The notes below the pieces were generated by a model. It searched no databases and was not told where the DNA came from. It was given only the letters and a program-made list of their open reading frames with translations. A DNA stretch of 64,000 nucleotides, taken from Ruminococcaceae bacterium HV4-5-B5C (GTDB lineage: Bacteria; Bacillota; Clostridia; Oscillospirales; Acutalibacteraceae). The stretch is taken from assembly GCA_900184925.1 (NCBI GenBank), contig FXYJ02000005.1:248001-312000 (forward strand). The letters run 5' to 3'. Shown one piece after another: positions 1 through 8,971 of the stretch (positions within the stretch are counted from its first letter, which is position 1; the number at the start of each line of letters is the position of its first letter). The position numbers and the translations under genes are program-made.

Positions 1-154
1 GTTCCGTTGTTACGTCCACATCTCCCGCAAACCCGATCAGGAAGCAGCGCGTCGGCAGCTTATCCGGTATCCATTCGGAGTAGATCGGGACGTCAGGGTA
101 CAATTCGTCAAGCCCTGTCGAAAGGGCCGACAAAATCAGATTAAAAATATCCAC
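1..154 (-). CDS. phage minor capsid / tail-terminator-like protein, 5' part only
   Basis: An open frame runs off the left edge from a GTG at 152-154, directly after the stop of the upstream gene, with a GGAGGG-type ribosome site about 11 bases upstream. The visible 51 residues begin VDIFNLILSALSTGL and include YPDVPIYSEW. This fits the small protein that follows the HK97 gp10-like gene in siphovirus head-tail modules (minor capsid/tail terminator). The gene is incomplete, so the family call rests mainly on its position. Confidence 0.55.
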   Translation of the reverse strand, partial: MDIFNLILSALSTGLDELYPDVPIYSEWIPDKLPTRCFLIGFAGDVDVTTE

Positions 155-664
155 CTATCTAAGCTCCCTCCGAATCGTTTCTTCAATGTGCCGCGCGGCT
201 CTGTCCAGCTCCTTCTGCGCTTTTTTTTCGCTGTCCGTCATGACGAACGCGCCTTTGACGTAAGGCTTTTTCAGTCTGATCCAGATTCCCCACTGGCCTT
301 TGTGCTTCCCGGACTTCTGCAGCTCCGCAGCCTGGCCGTACTTTGATGCGCCTGGCCGCAGTTCGATAAATACCAGTCTGCCCGGCCTCTGCCGGTGGCC
401 AAACTCGTAATGAGAAGCATAATCTTTCGGATTGAAAACTTTCGCCTGCAGGCCCCCGATGGTCTCGACGACCCCGCTCCGATCCCAAGCCGGCCCGAGG
501 GTAGGGGAGTCGGGGCTGCTGCCCGTGGCCGTGTTGTCCTTGCAGCGGGCAAGGTGCCTGTCTGCTATGGCGTTCAGCTCAACGGTCCCCTGCGATTTTG
601 CTATTTCGCGGGCCTGTTTCAGCTGCTTTGTAAACTTTTCATAGGGTGCCGGATTTATAAGCAT
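155..664 (-). CDS. HK97 gp10-like / minor capsid protein
   Basis: A 169-residue protein, the last complete gene of the head-completion block. It has a charged N-terminal half and a basic C-terminal segment with RAARHIEETIRRELR. Genes of this size between the connector genes and the tail terminator are usually HK97 gp10-like tail-completion proteins, which act at the head-tail joint. The next gene starts immediately after its stop. The assignment is by position and general character rather than a diagnostic motif. Confidence 0.5.
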   Translation of the reverse strand: MLINPAPYEKFTKQLKQAREIAKSQGTVELNAIADRHLARCKDNTATGSSPDSPTLGPAWDRSGVVETIGGLQAKVFNPKDYASHYEFGHRQRPGRLVFIELRPGASKYGQAAELQKSGKHKGQWGIWIRLKKPYVKGAFVMTDSEKKAQKELDRAARHIEETIRRELR

Positions 665-667
665 CGG

Positions 668-1015
668 TTATTCCTCCGACAGCGGGATCTCGCTGTGAGA
701 ATCCGCGTAGCTGAAGCCTTTCCCGGCCCACAATATGAAGGTCTGGCCGGCTTTTGTGGTTACCTTGACTTTATCGCCTTTTCGGATATCGGCGTCCGGA
801 GAGCAGAACAGGGTATAGCCTCCGGCAGCTTCTCCGCGATCCCCGCTTAAAGACAATTCCCCGCGCCTGTTTTGAGACAAAGCGCAGGGAAGGTCTTGCA
901 GGACAGCGGTTTCGGTTTGTTCGGTCTGCTTGGTATCCGGGTTCTTGGCGTCGGAGCGGCGGAAGGTGTCGCAGCGGTCAAAGTAAGTGCTCTCAATCGC
1001 TTCCCGCTCCGTCAT
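668..1015 (-). CDS. phage head-closure / minor capsid protein
   Basis: A 115-residue protein overlapping the upstream connector gene by four bases (ATGA). Its C-terminal half (DADIRKGDKVKVTTKAGQTF) looks like a small beta-barrel of the type found in head-closure proteins. Gene order (capsid, connector, this gene, gp10-like) supports a structural role at the head vertex. No catalytic motif is visible. Confidence 0.5.
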   Translation of the reverse strand: MTEREAIESTYFDRCDTFRRSDAKNPDTKQTEQTETAVLQDLPCALSQNRRGELSLSGDRGEAAGGYTLFCSPDADIRKGDKVKVTTKAGQTFILWAGKGFSYADSHSEIPLSEE

Positions 1016-1359
1016 CGGATTTTCGCCACCTTAAACATGGCGATCCGCGCGTCGAGGCCACTCAGCCCGCTTCCGGAATCGGAGCCGGAGCCTGAGCTGT
1101 ATTCGATGGTTGTATCTCCGCGCTTGATCGAGGACACGGCCTGCTGGCCGCCGCCTTCCTGCAGGCCGTCGCTTTTGCCGATTTTAACGGCAAGGTCGAT
1201 CCAGAGATGTAGGGCACGGTCGGGAAAGGCCCGGCGGCTTGTTTTTGCATAGAAGTATTCTTCAGCCTGACCGATGTAATCGTCAACCTGATCAGGAGAA
1301 GCCTCCGGGAGCGCCGCCTGAACCTTTTCCTTTACCTTTTCGCGGTCAGCCGCTGCCAT
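1012..1359 (-). CDS. phage head-tail connector (gp6-like) protein
   Basis: A 115-residue protein starting at ATG with AAAGGAGG upstream. The N-terminal 60 residues are helical (EKVKEKVQAALPEASPDQV, then an aromatic-rich YIGQAEEYFYAK stretch), typical of gp6/gp15-type adaptor proteins that bind under the portal. A Gly/Ser-rich linker (SSGSGSDSGSGLSG) follows near the end. Its place two genes after the major capsid gene agrees. Confidence 0.6.
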   Translation of the reverse strand: MAAADREKVKEKVQAALPEASPDQVDDYIGQAEEYFYAKTSRRAFPDRALHLWIDLAVKIGKSDGLQEGGGQQAVSSIKRGDTTIEYSSGSGSDSGSGLSGLDARIAMFKVAKIR

Positions 1360-1361
1360 GT

Positions 1362-1538
1362 CTATTCCTCCTTTGCCTGGCCCTTCTTTCCGGGGTTCTC
1401 CGGCTTCTTGCTGCCATCGTTTTCAGCGGCTTCCGTTTTTCCGAAATCTTCAACGGAATACCCGATTTTTTCATAGTAGTCGGCCTCGTGCTGGGTGGCA
1501 ACTTCCCGCACGACGCCGCCTTTTTTCAGTCTGATCAT
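1362..1538 (-). CDS. small hypothetical phage structural-region protein (58 aa)
   Basis: A short gene with a strong AAGGAGG ribosome site six bases before the ATG, filling the gap between the major capsid and connector genes. The product starts MIRLKKGGVVREVAT and ends in a Lys/Glu/Gly/Pro-rich tail. This size and position match the small Rho-N/FI-like or HeH-type proteins found after capsid genes, but no fold can be asserted. Confidence 0.7.
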   Translation of the reverse strand: MIRLKKGGVVREVATQHEADYYEKIGYSVEDFGKTEAAENDGSKKPENPGKKGQAKEE

Positions 1539-1577
1539 ATGATCCTCCTTAATCCCGGCTTATGGCCGGCTCAATGT

Positions 1578-2528
1578 TTAAGTGCTGCTGCGGGTGCAGG
1601 CGGCCAGCGTCGGAACCTGATTTTCCAGCACCCACAGATCGTACAGCAGGTGATAGTCGATCATCGTTTCGTCCCCGATCTGGTTTTCGTCCGCCGAAAA
1701 GACCTTCAGGCTGTCGATTTTGCTGACGGCCACAGGGGCGGACGAATTCATGATCAGAAATTCAATCTGCAGCGACGTGGGATCTGCGACGATGCCCCCG
1801 GCCTCCTGACCTTCGGTGCGCCCGTCCTGAACCTTGATTACGGTCTGCAGACGCTTGGAAGGAACGAAAATGCACGGAAGGTCGTTCACCATCGCGCCGC
1901 GATAGGACACGCCGTTGACGGAGATCTCCCGCTGGAACGTGACAGAGTTGTTTGTATTTTTGGATTCGTCGCGGAAAGCCTGCTCGTTTTTCAGGGATAC
2001 AAAGGCCACAAAATCGGCATCGTCCCCGGAATCATCCTTTACAGCGGTAAAGAGATCCTTCAGCTTGGTGATAACCGAGGACGCCGGGTCCGCCTTTGCA
2101 ACCTGGGCGATGTGGCTGGCGGCATAATCGCTGGCCGCGAGCTTGGAATAAACTCTGTTGAACCGGAACATATCCTGCTCCGGAACGAGCTGTTTGCGGG
2201 CAAACTCGCGCGTCACGTTTTCCGTCGTGGCGATAAAATTAGATTCGCTGGGGTCGAGACGCCCAAGCTCGAACTTCACGGCGCGGTCCATTTCCATTGT
2301 GTAGGGTACCCATACCAGCTTCACGCTGCCGGCGGGATATCTGGAAGCGTCCGCCCTGCTGTAATTCCCGAGGCCGCTGACGCTCAGCTGGGCGATCTTC
2401 ACGTTTTTGCCGCCGTCGTATTGGATCATGTCGTCGTTTGGCACCATCCACTGAGTGTAGGATTTTGCCTCCAGCTCCTCGTCGATGAAGCTCTGATAGA
2501 CTTCTGCGTAGTTGATATCATTTGCCAT
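1578..2528 (-). CDS. phage major capsid protein
   Basis: A 316-residue protein directly downstream of the scaffold gene. It begins MANDINYAEVYQSFIDEEL and contains the conserved capsid-like stretch FELGRLDPSESNF. The pattern of scaffold, capsid, small gene and connector is the standard siphovirus head cassette. It should form the HK97-fold shell. It is shorter than HK97 gp5 and lacks a fused protease, in line with the separate DUF4355-type scaffold. Confidence 0.75.
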   Translation of the reverse strand: MANDINYAEVYQSFIDEELEAKSYTQWMVPNDDMIQYDGGKNVKIAQLSVSGLGNYSRADASRYPAGSVKLVWVPYTMEMDRAVKFELGRLDPSESNFIATTENVTREFARKQLVPEQDMFRFNRVYSKLAASDYAASHIAQVAKADPASSVITKLKDLFTAVKDDSGDDADFVAFVSLKNEQAFRDESKNTNNSVTFQREISVNGVSYRGAMVNDLPCIFVPSKRLQTVIKVQDGRTEGQEAGGIVADPTSLQIEFLIMNSSAPVAVSKIDSLKVFSADENQIGDETMIDYHLLYDLWVLENQVPTLAACTRSST

Positions 2529-2547
2529 GATAGTTTAGCTCCCTTCC

Positions 2548-3141
2548 TTATTTCACGGAAACGCCGCGAGGACGTTTCTTGGTTTCTTCGTCGGTCTTGC
2601 CCGCCGCTGTACCCTTCGGAACGTACCCGTTTGCTTTGAACCGCTGTTCCACGCCGGCCTGCACGCCTTTGTCATAGGCGGCCTTCAGCGTTTTAATCCG
2701 CTCGTCGGTGTCCTTTTCGTCCGAACCTTTCACGAAAGCGGCGAGGTCGACCGGAAGGCCGGCGTCGGTCAGCTTTTGGGACGTGTATCTGGTCAGTTTT
2801 TCGTCCGCCATCTGTTTCTGCAGGTAGACGACTTTTTCGGCGTCGGTCATTTTCTCGAAGTCCTTCGCCTCGTCAAGATGTTTCTTGTACGCTTCCACGG
2901 CGGCATCGGCGGCTTTCTGCTTCTCCGTTTCCAGCTGCTCGGTGGTGTAGGTGTTTTCCGCTCCTTTTGCCGGTTCCGCTTTTCCCGGCTCCTTCGGTGC
3001 CGGATCAGCGGCTTTCGGCGCGGGGTCGGCTGCCTTCGGTGCCGGATCGGTGGGCGCAGGGTCGGCGGTCTGAGCCGCGCCGCCTCCGGCAAAGCAGCAG
3101 TAACGAGGGATGCCATACTTCAGGAACTTGTTTTTTCTCAT
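2548..3141 (-). CDS. phage scaffolding protein (DUF4355-like)
   Basis: A 197-residue acidic, helical protein. Residues about 22-60 are a Pro/Ala/Asp-rich region with repeated APKAADP units. Then comes a coiled-coil stretch (TTEQLETEKQKAADAAVEAY), a conserved-looking LTDAGLPVDLAAFVKG segment and a basic tail. This architecture is typical of DUF4355 scaffolds, which guide capsid assembly and then leave the prohead. It lies immediately upstream of the capsid gene. Confidence 0.75.
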   Translation of the reverse strand: MRKNKFLKYGIPRYCCFAGGGAAQTADPAPTDPAPKAADPAPKAADPAPKEPGKAEPAKGAENTYTTEQLETEKQKAADAAVEAYKKHLDEAKDFEKMTDAEKVVYLQKQMADEKLTRYTSQKLTDAGLPVDLAAFVKGSDEKDTDERIKTLKAAYDKGVQAGVEQRFKANGYVPKGTAAGKTDEETKKRPRGVSVK

Positions 3142-3180
3142 TTTGGATGACTCCTTTTCTGAATTTTAATATAATTAAAA

Positions 3181-3205
3181 ACGCCCTTTAAAGGCGTTTA
3201 AAACG
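3181..3205. repeat. palindromic phage motif (TTTAAA-type)
   Basis: A perfect inverted repeat (AAACGCC, 7-base centre, GGCGTTT) lies between the minor capsid and scaffold genes. On the minus strand it is followed by a T-rich stretch, so it may act as a weak terminator. Its reverse complement nearly matches the palindrome near the phage end at 20,015-20,035. Confidence 0.5.
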
Positions 3206-3207
3206 GC

Positions 3208-4449
3208 TTATTTCCCGGCTTTCCGATCTTTGTAGTTCTGGCTGCGATACTGAGATTTCAGTGAATCCCATGCGACCGGATCGGCGTATTTCAGGTTTTG
3301 GAACTGGTCGAGGCTGCGCGGGGCCTTTTTGCCGAGCGTGGCTTTATACTTTTCATACTGCTTCGCGTCGGCCATGCCGTTTTTATACTTCTGCTCCGCC
3401 AGCAGCTCATCCGCGTGTCCTTTGACGTATTTATCGTACCAGTCCCGGTATGTCATATCAGCCGGCACTTTATAGGTTTCGCCCTTGCCGTTCCGCGCGG
3501 TTCGGGTGTTGTCGGCGTCCATCTCCTCGTCCGGGATGTAGGGGACCGTCTTGGAGCGGCAGAACGGATGCAGGGGAGGCATATTCACGCCGGACTTGCC
3601 CTCGCTGACCGGGAAGACCTTCCCGTCCATGTGCCGGCAGATCTCCGACGTCTTATAGTCCAAGACCGCCCGGAACTGGAAGCGCGGCGTCCCGTTTTCC
3701 TGATAGGCCAGCAGATTCGCCCGCGAGGATACCTGGCTGTTTTCCGTCCGGATCAGCCTGCGGGCCTGATATGCGCTCATGTCCATCGCCTTCTGCAGCT
3801 CCGTCACCATCTGGCCGTTGGACGTCCCCTGAATCGCCCCGCTGGTGACGATCCGGTTCAGGTAGCGGGCAAGGGAAACCCGATGATCTCCCCATATCCG
3901 CTCGGAATAATTTTGGCCTTTCCAAGCGGTGAAGGCCGCCGCCTCGATCTGGTGGGTGCTGATCCGGCCAAAGGCGGTGCTCCCCGTCCCCACAAATTGC
4001 TGATAATCAAAAATGGTCTTGTAATAGACCTCCTCGAAAGTTTTGGTCAGGCTCTGGCCGGTGGCCTCTGCGTAATCGCCGTATAGCTCGGTGGCCAGCA
4101 TGTTCAGCTGCAGGATCAGGTACTGCTCCCGACTGATCGTGCGGTGATAATATACCTTATCCAGCAGCTTTTTTGTTATCGGGTCCTGCGGATATTTCTG
4201 CGCGAGGCGCTGGTATTCCTCCAGCGTCAGGTCCAGCTCTCTCCGGTCGGACAGGATCGCTTTTGCCGCCGGATAACTGACGCTTTCCTTTTCGGCGTAT
4301 TTTCGGTAATAATCGTTGATCCTGCGCTGCATCTCACGGGTGCAGCGGTGAAACCAGCGGGTGACAAGCTGTGCCTTCCGCTGCGCGTACTGAAATTCAT
4401 GGACCGCGTTCTGCTTGGCGCGTTCCAGCCAGTAATCTGCGTTTTCCAT
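3208..4449 (-). CDS. phage minor head protein (SPP1 gp7 / Mu F family)
   Basis: A 413-residue protein whose start overlaps the portal stop. The middle carries the family signature around QARRLIRTENSQVSSRANL. A metal-site-like block near residue 280 (EICRHMDGKVF, MPPLHPFCRSK) is typical of the SPP1_gp7/Mu F C-terminal domain. These proteins enter the procapsid with the portal and affect DNA exit. Confidence 0.85.
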   Translation of the reverse strand: MENADYWLERAKQNAVHEFQYAQRKAQLVTRWFHRCTREMQRRINDYYRKYAEKESVSYPAAKAILSDRRELDLTLEEYQRLAQKYPQDPITKKLLDKVYYHRTISREQYLILQLNMLATELYGDYAEATGQSLTKTFEEVYYKTIFDYQQFVGTGSTAFGRISTHQIEAAAFTAWKGQNYSERIWGDHRVSLARYLNRIVTSGAIQGTSNGQMVTELQKAMDMSAYQARRLIRTENSQVSSRANLLAYQENGTPRFQFRAVLDYKTSEICRHMDGKVFPVSEGKSGVNMPPLHPFCRSKTVPYIPDEEMDADNTRTARNGKGETYKVPADMTYRDWYDKYVKGHADELLAEQKYKNGMADAKQYEKYKATLGKKAPRSLDQFQNLKYADPVAWDSLKSQYRSQNYKDRKAGK

Positions 4450-5876
4450 CAGAAGATCTCCTCGTCGCCATTTCCGCCCTCAGTCTCGCTGCCGTCTCCG
4501 GTGTTTTCCGCCTCTGCCTGTTCCTTTTGCCTTTGCTTCAACTCTTCGTCCGGATTGTCGATCTCGGGATACATGCCGATCAGCGTCCTGTCGGAAAGGA
4601 TGTCGCGCAGCAGATTGATCGTCTGCGCCGCCTCGTAGGTGTTGGCGACCGCCGAGCGGTCGAAGGACAGCTTCACGTCGCGCCAGTCATACTTGGTGTT
4701 TTTCAGAGCGTTGATGTACTCGGTGATCAGCCGCACTTTTTTTGTTTCGGAGGATCGGAAATAGGTTTCTTTTTCGATGGACAGCTCTTCCAGCCCGAAA
4801 AGTTTATATTTAATGGCGACGCCGGAAAGATTGCCCGCGAACTCCTCGTCAGTCAGATTCGGCACCTGCGAAAGGAAGAAGATGTCCTTAAACGTCCGGT
4901 TTTTATGGTTCTCCGCTGCGGTATCGTCCGCATCCTTTGTGATGAATCCCGGCTTGCACCCCGTAGGCGCGAAAATCGTCCGGTTCTCCTTCATGACTTT
5001 CGCGCTGTCCGAGGCCGAAAGCTCGTTCCCGTCCTCATCCGTGGCGTCGAGGTCGTCGATGCCCTCGAACACCAGATAGGCGTCCGAGAAATAGTCCAGA
5101 TTGTTGGATGTGTCGCTGACCGCCTTGTCGTAGGTGTCGATCTGCGGGATCACATCCTCATAATCGCCCTTCAGCTCGGCGTTGTTCATCCGGATGATGA
5201 CCGGAACGTCCGAAAAATTGTGGCTGAACTTTTCGTGCAGCTGCCACTGGCCGCCGCGCCGCCGCACGAAATTATAGACGTACAACCGTGTGTAGACATC
5301 CACATATTCCACGTCGTTGCTGCGCCCGTCGATGCTGGTAAGCGTGTAGGGCCGGAGAACCATCGTCAAAAAATTTGCCGGCGTCTGGCTGAAGACCGGA
5401 ATCATTTCATCCGCCTGATAATACTGTGTCCGCAGCCGACCGGACGGATCAATAAAAAGAAGCTCATAGGAAATGCCGCGTTTGCTCATTTCCTTGGCTT
5501 CCTCGAAGTGCTTGATTTTGGTCATGTTGGAATCAAGAATATCGTCCAGCGCCTGTTTATAGGCGGCTTTGTATGCCTCATCCGGGCTGTCGACTTCATA
5601 TTTGACGCCGTACCCCATGAAATAGGCCGTCGCTATTTTGGTGATATATTTGCCGAAGGAATGGGATATTTTGTTGTTTGGCTTTTCCGGGTCCTCCATC
5701 ACGCGGCCCTGAATCGCCGTTTCGTTCTGATAGTATTTTTCGAGGGTGGAAAGCCGGCGCTGATGGCGGCGGAACTTTTTCAGGCAGTAGTCAATGACTT
5801 CCGGAGTGACGCTGATATCGTCGGCCAGCTTGATCCTCTCGGGGGACGATACCCTGTTTTTAATATCGCCGTTCAC
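4449..5876 (-). CDS. phage portal protein (SPP1 gp6 type)
   Basis: A 475-residue protein between the large terminase and the minor head protein. The N-terminal region (IDYCLKKFRRHQRRLSTLEKYY) and the central SDTSNNLDYFSDAYLVFEG segment match SPP1-type portals. The C-terminus is acidic, Gln/Glu-rich and disordered. It should form the dodecameric ring at the packaging vertex. Mu itself uses a different portal family (gp29), so this supports a head module from a siphophage. Confidence 0.85.
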   Translation of the reverse strand: MNGDIKNRVSSPERIKLADDISVTPEVIDYCLKKFRRHQRRLSTLEKYYQNETAIQGRVMEDPEKPNNKISHSFGKYITKIATAYFMGYGVKYEVDSPDEAYKAAYKQALDDILDSNMTKIKHFEEAKEMSKRGISYELLFIDPSGRLRTQYYQADEMIPVFSQTPANFLTMVLRPYTLTSIDGRSNDVEYVDVYTRLYVYNFVRRRGGQWQLHEKFSHNFSDVPVIIRMNNAELKGDYEDVIPQIDTYDKAVSDTSNNLDYFSDAYLVFEGIDDLDATDEDGNELSASDSAKVMKENRTIFAPTGCKPGFITKDADDTAAENHKNRTFKDIFFLSQVPNLTDEEFAGNLSGVAIKYKLFGLEELSIEKETYFRSSETKKVRLITEYINALKNTKYDWRDVKLSFDRSAVANTYEAAQTINLLRDILSDRTLIGMYPEIDNPDEELKQRQKEQAEAENTGDGSETEGGNGDEEIF

Positions 5877-7654
5877 AGTCCAAACCTCCTCTTACCAAAT
5901 TTCAGGCGCTTTTTATTTCCGCCGCAGGCTATGGTCCGGCAGCCTTCCAGCGCATCCGGGCCGTCATCGTGATCGGCCATCGGGAAATACTGCAGCTGCT
6001 CCAGCAGCCTTTTGTGCTGCCGGTTGAATTTGATGTACTTGTTTTCGATGTCCGGCTGCAGCGTCTGTACGCGCAGCACCTTATCGGACGTCTGCTGCAC
6101 TTCCTTGATCGGCAGATAGATATGCCGGCGCGCGCTTTCCTTCGCCAGCTCCGTCTTCAGGAAATACTGGAACTGGTTTGTTTCGCAGCCGAAAGCCTTA
6201 TACTTTTTCCCGAAAGATTTCTGTATCCACACCGCTTTGCTCAGGACGGCCTCGATGATGGCACTCGGCAGCCTTCGATCCACGTCGGCGTCGGCCACAT
6301 ACATATAGCCGCTGCTCCGGGATTTGGCAATCGTAATAATGGCCGAGAAGTCCGACTTCTTACTTTTGCCGAGGGAAGGATCGACAAATCCGTAGAACTC
6401 GAAATCCTTATCGGAAAAGTTGACGTCGTGCGGATTGTAATAATCGAATTTTTCTTCGGAGAAAAGGCAATCGTCCGGATCAATCGGCTCGTTTTGTTCC
6501 TCTGAGTTAAAAGAGGCCGCGCCCTCGGTGACCTTCATGAACATCAGATCATAATAGGAGAGCTTTTCTTCCCACAGGACTTCCGTGCCCTTCAGCATCG
6601 CCGCCTTGTTCTTATCGAAAAAGGCCAGAGCATCCGCTTTCCGGTTCTTGTTGTTTTTGTTGGTCAGCAGGGCTTCCCAAATATCCCACAGCGGAGAAGC
6701 GGAGAAGCTCAGCACCGCTTTGTACTTGATGCTGGTGTATTCCGGATTGTTCATCACGTTGACCAACAAACTGTCATAATGAAGCACGGTCCCAATATAA
6801 ACGAAATCGGTATAGGTATCTCCGCACTTTGAAACGGCTTTGTAAAACCAGCTTTCAAGTTTTCGGCGCTGCTCCGGCGTCCGGACGTTTTCGTCGTTCT
6901 CGATATCGTCGAGGACGATCAGGTCGGGCCGCCAGTTTTTATGCTTCAGCCCACGGACTTTCTGCCCGGCACCTTTGGCCTGAACCTTGATTTTTGTCTT
7001 TGTGACGATGACGTCCTCACGCCATACGTCGCCGGCAAGGCTCCCGAAGTCCTCGATGATGGCCGCGTTTTCTTCCAGCTCCTCGCTGATTGCCTCCAGA
7101 AAGCTCGCGGCCTGCGGATAGGTGTCCGACAGGATCAGGATATAATGCTTATACCGGTAAAGAATCGCGTGAAGGTCGTCCTTAAAGGTGAGGTTTGTGC
7201 TTTTCGCGTGGCCACGGGGAGCCGCGACCGCATGATGGCACCCGGCCTGCGCGTCAATCATTTGCGGGCCGACGTAGGGATTGATCCCTTTCAGCACTCC
7301 GCCGGTCCAGATGGCGTCCAGCTCCTGATGAAATTCCGGGGACGGCTTTGAAAAATAATGGGGAAGATAGGCACGCCCGAAAAACGCCAGATCGATTGCG
7401 CCGAGCTGTTTCCTGATTCCGGTTTCCCCGGTTAAGGGAGCGCCGGTTTCCAGCCGGCGGGCAATCTCCTCGCGTTCCGCCCGATGATCCGGATAGGCGG
7501 CAATATCCAGATGTTTTAAGACGAGCTGTTTTAAAGCATCTAAATCCTGCTCGGCTTTCTCCTCTTCAGCGTCCTGCACGGAGGCCATGATCTGGTAAAG
7601 TTTGTTCAGTTTTTGCTTTTTGACATTAACCAATTTCACGGCCCCCGTTTCCAT
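5873..7654 (-). CDS. terminase large subunit
   Basis: A 593-residue packaging motor. An ATPase domain has a Walker A-like AAPRGHAKST (about residue 154), a Walker B LIVLDDIEND (about 248) and an arginine-rich switch region. The C-terminal RNase H-like nuclease has its first acidic residue in FVDPSLGKS (about 428). The start overlaps no gene; an unusually long leader separates it from the NusG-like gene upstream, while its stop overlaps the portal start by four bases. Confidence 0.9.
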   Translation of the reverse strand: METGAVKLVNVKKQKLNKLYQIMASVQDAEEEKAEQDLDALKQLVLKHLDIAAYPDHRAEREEIARRLETGAPLTGETGIRKQLGAIDLAFFGRAYLPHYFSKPSPEFHQELDAIWTGGVLKGINPYVGPQMIDAQAGCHHAVAAPRGHAKSTNLTFKDDLHAILYRYKHYILILSDTYPQAASFLEAISEELEENAAIIEDFGSLAGDVWREDVIVTKTKIKVQAKGAGQKVRGLKHKNWRPDLIVLDDIENDENVRTPEQRRKLESWFYKAVSKCGDTYTDFVYIGTVLHYDSLLVNVMNNPEYTSIKYKAVLSFSASPLWDIWEALLTNKNNKNRKADALAFFDKNKAAMLKGTEVLWEEKLSYYDLMFMKVTEGAASFNSEEQNEPIDPDDCLFSEEKFDYYNPHDVNFSDKDFEFYGFVDPSLGKSKKSDFSAIITIAKSRSSGYMYVADADVDRRLPSAIIEAVLSKAVWIQKSFGKKYKAFGCETNQFQYFLKTELAKESARRHIYLPIKEVQQTSDKVLRVQTLQPDIENKYIKFNRQHKRLLEQLQYFPMADHDDGPDALEGCRTIACGGNKKRLKFGKRRFGL

Positions 7655-7907
7655 CGTTTTGCGCGCCGAGTGCGCGCCTGCTTTTCTGCTGGTGTAATTT
7701 TCCTTATCTCCCGCAATATCCTGTTTTAAAGGCTCTTAAAGGGCATTAAACGGATAAGGATAATGACCCGGAGATTTTCCGCTGCGGTTTGGCTATGCGT
7801 TGCCATCCAAACAGCGGTAAACTGTCGGGTCCTTGTTCCTTATCACGGCCATTTGCAGCTTGGGGACGAATCAACCCACCCCGCATCCAGGCGTTTGTCT
7901 CTGCCTT
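7655..7907 (-). other. 253-bp leader between nusG-like gene and terminase large-subunit gene
   Basis: This is the only sizeable gap in an otherwise overlapping operon. It contains GC-rich inverted segments, including GCGCGC pairs near 7,660-7,680, and two TTTTAAA-type motifs (about 7,733-7,750 and 7,904-7,925). A 26-codon frame starting from a TTG overlaps the terminase start but lacks convincing ribosome-site support. The position right after a NusG paralogue makes it a candidate RNA target or processing region; that is inference. Confidence 0.4.
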
Positions 7908-8396
7908 TTAAAAGTCTTTTAAAATGTCCAGCGATAAATAGGCGATTTTCGGTTTTCCCAAGATGTTGATCTCAACTTTCGCGCGCCGGCGATGCCGGTC
8001 GATTTTCAGCAGCTTCACGTTCTCGCCGGCGAGCGGGCCGTCGATGATCTCATAGGCCCCGCCCTGAGTAAAATGTACCTTTGACGGAAGGAGCGGCTGC
8101 TCCCAGCTTTGAATCCATTCCTCTTCCTCCGGGAGGAGAGAGGCAGGCCGGATGCCGTCCTTCAGCAGCCTGATGACTCCGTGCGTCCCCTTCAGGACGT
8201 AATACAGGGAGTCGGTATAATCAATCCTCACAAACACATAGCTCGGGATCACGACGTATTCCCGCTCCAGCCATCTTCCTCCGGACCGCAGCACCCGCAG
8301 CTCATGAGGGACAGCGGCATGGACGCCTTTGCCGATCAGCGCATCCTTGATCTGGTCCTCCGATCCGGTCAGCACCTGCAGCACGTACCAGCTCAT
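7908..8396 (-). CDS. phage-encoded NusG-like transcription elongation factor
   Basis: A 162-residue two-domain protein. Residues 1-105 form an NGN-type domain: it begins MSWYVLQVLTGSEDQI and contains IPSYVFVRIDYTDSLYYVLKGTHGVI, as in NusG. The C-terminal about 50 residues are a KOW domain (GGAYEIIDGPLAGENVKLLKID). NusG paralogues such as RfaH and LoaP modify RNA polymerase for processive antitermination of specific long operons. It overlaps the small-terminase gene by four bases at the head of the late block, so it probably helps transcription of the long structural operon. Confidence 0.85.
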   Translation of the reverse strand: MSWYVLQVLTGSEDQIKDALIGKGVHAAVPHELRVLRSGGRWLEREYVVIPSYVFVRIDYTDSLYYVLKGTHGVIRLLKDGIRPASLLPEEEEWIQSWEQPLLPSKVHFTQGGAYEIIDGPLAGENVKLLKIDRHRRRAKVEINILGKPKIAYLSLDILKDF

Positions 8397-8959
8397 TTCA
8401 AGCCCTCCGAAGACTGCTTCTCCTTTTCCTGTTTCAAAGCGTCCATCACCTGCTGATACAGCTCCGGATGCTGCTTGCCAAGCACATCGGCCAGCAGGGC
8501 CTGACTCGCATCGAGAGCCGCATCCGTGTCGGTCTTATTCTGGAGGTCGACCCGGCGCTTGTACCCGGCGGCGCGGATCAGGCTGCTTGCCTCTTTCAGC
8601 AGCTTATCCGGCTGTATGCCTTCCCAATCTTCCGGGGCGACACTGGTGATCGCATTGAAAACATTCTGCGAAGCCACCCGCAGAATTGCCTCCGTCGCGT
8701 CGAGATTCGGATACTTATCCATCTCTTCCATCATCATCTGCATGTTTTCCTGAGACATTTTCAGCATTTCCACGCTGGCAAGGTACTTGCTGGCATAGCG
8801 GCAGACCGACATCTGCGAAACGGAAACATTATTTTGACTCAGGTACTCGACGATTTCACGGTAGGGCTCACCGCTCAGGAGCATCTGCTCGACCGTGCTT
8901 TTCAATTCTTCCGGCAGCGCATCAATCTTTCCGGAGCTGCGGTTTCTTTTCCTGCTCAT
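8393..8959 (-). CDS. terminase small subunit (DUF3486, Mu gp27-like)
   Basis: A 188-residue protein beginning MSRKRNRSSGKIDALPEELK. The N-terminal helix-turn-helix (EIVEYLSQNNVSVSQMSVCRYASKY) is followed by a long helical part with a Met-rich stretch. This is the layout of DUF3486, the Mu gp27 family, regarded as the DNA-recognition subunit of the terminase. It is the most clearly Mu-like member of the packaging block. Confidence 0.8.
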   Translation of the reverse strand: MSRKRNRSSGKIDALPEELKSTVEQMLLSGEPYREIVEYLSQNNVSVSQMSVCRYASKYLASVEMLKMSQENMQMMMEEMDKYPNLDATEAILRVASQNVFNAITSVAPEDWEGIQPDKLLKEASSLIRAAGYKRRVDLQNKTDTDAALDASQALLADVLGKQHPELYQQVMDALKQEKEKQSSEGLK

Positions 8960-8971
8960 CCGTGCACCACC

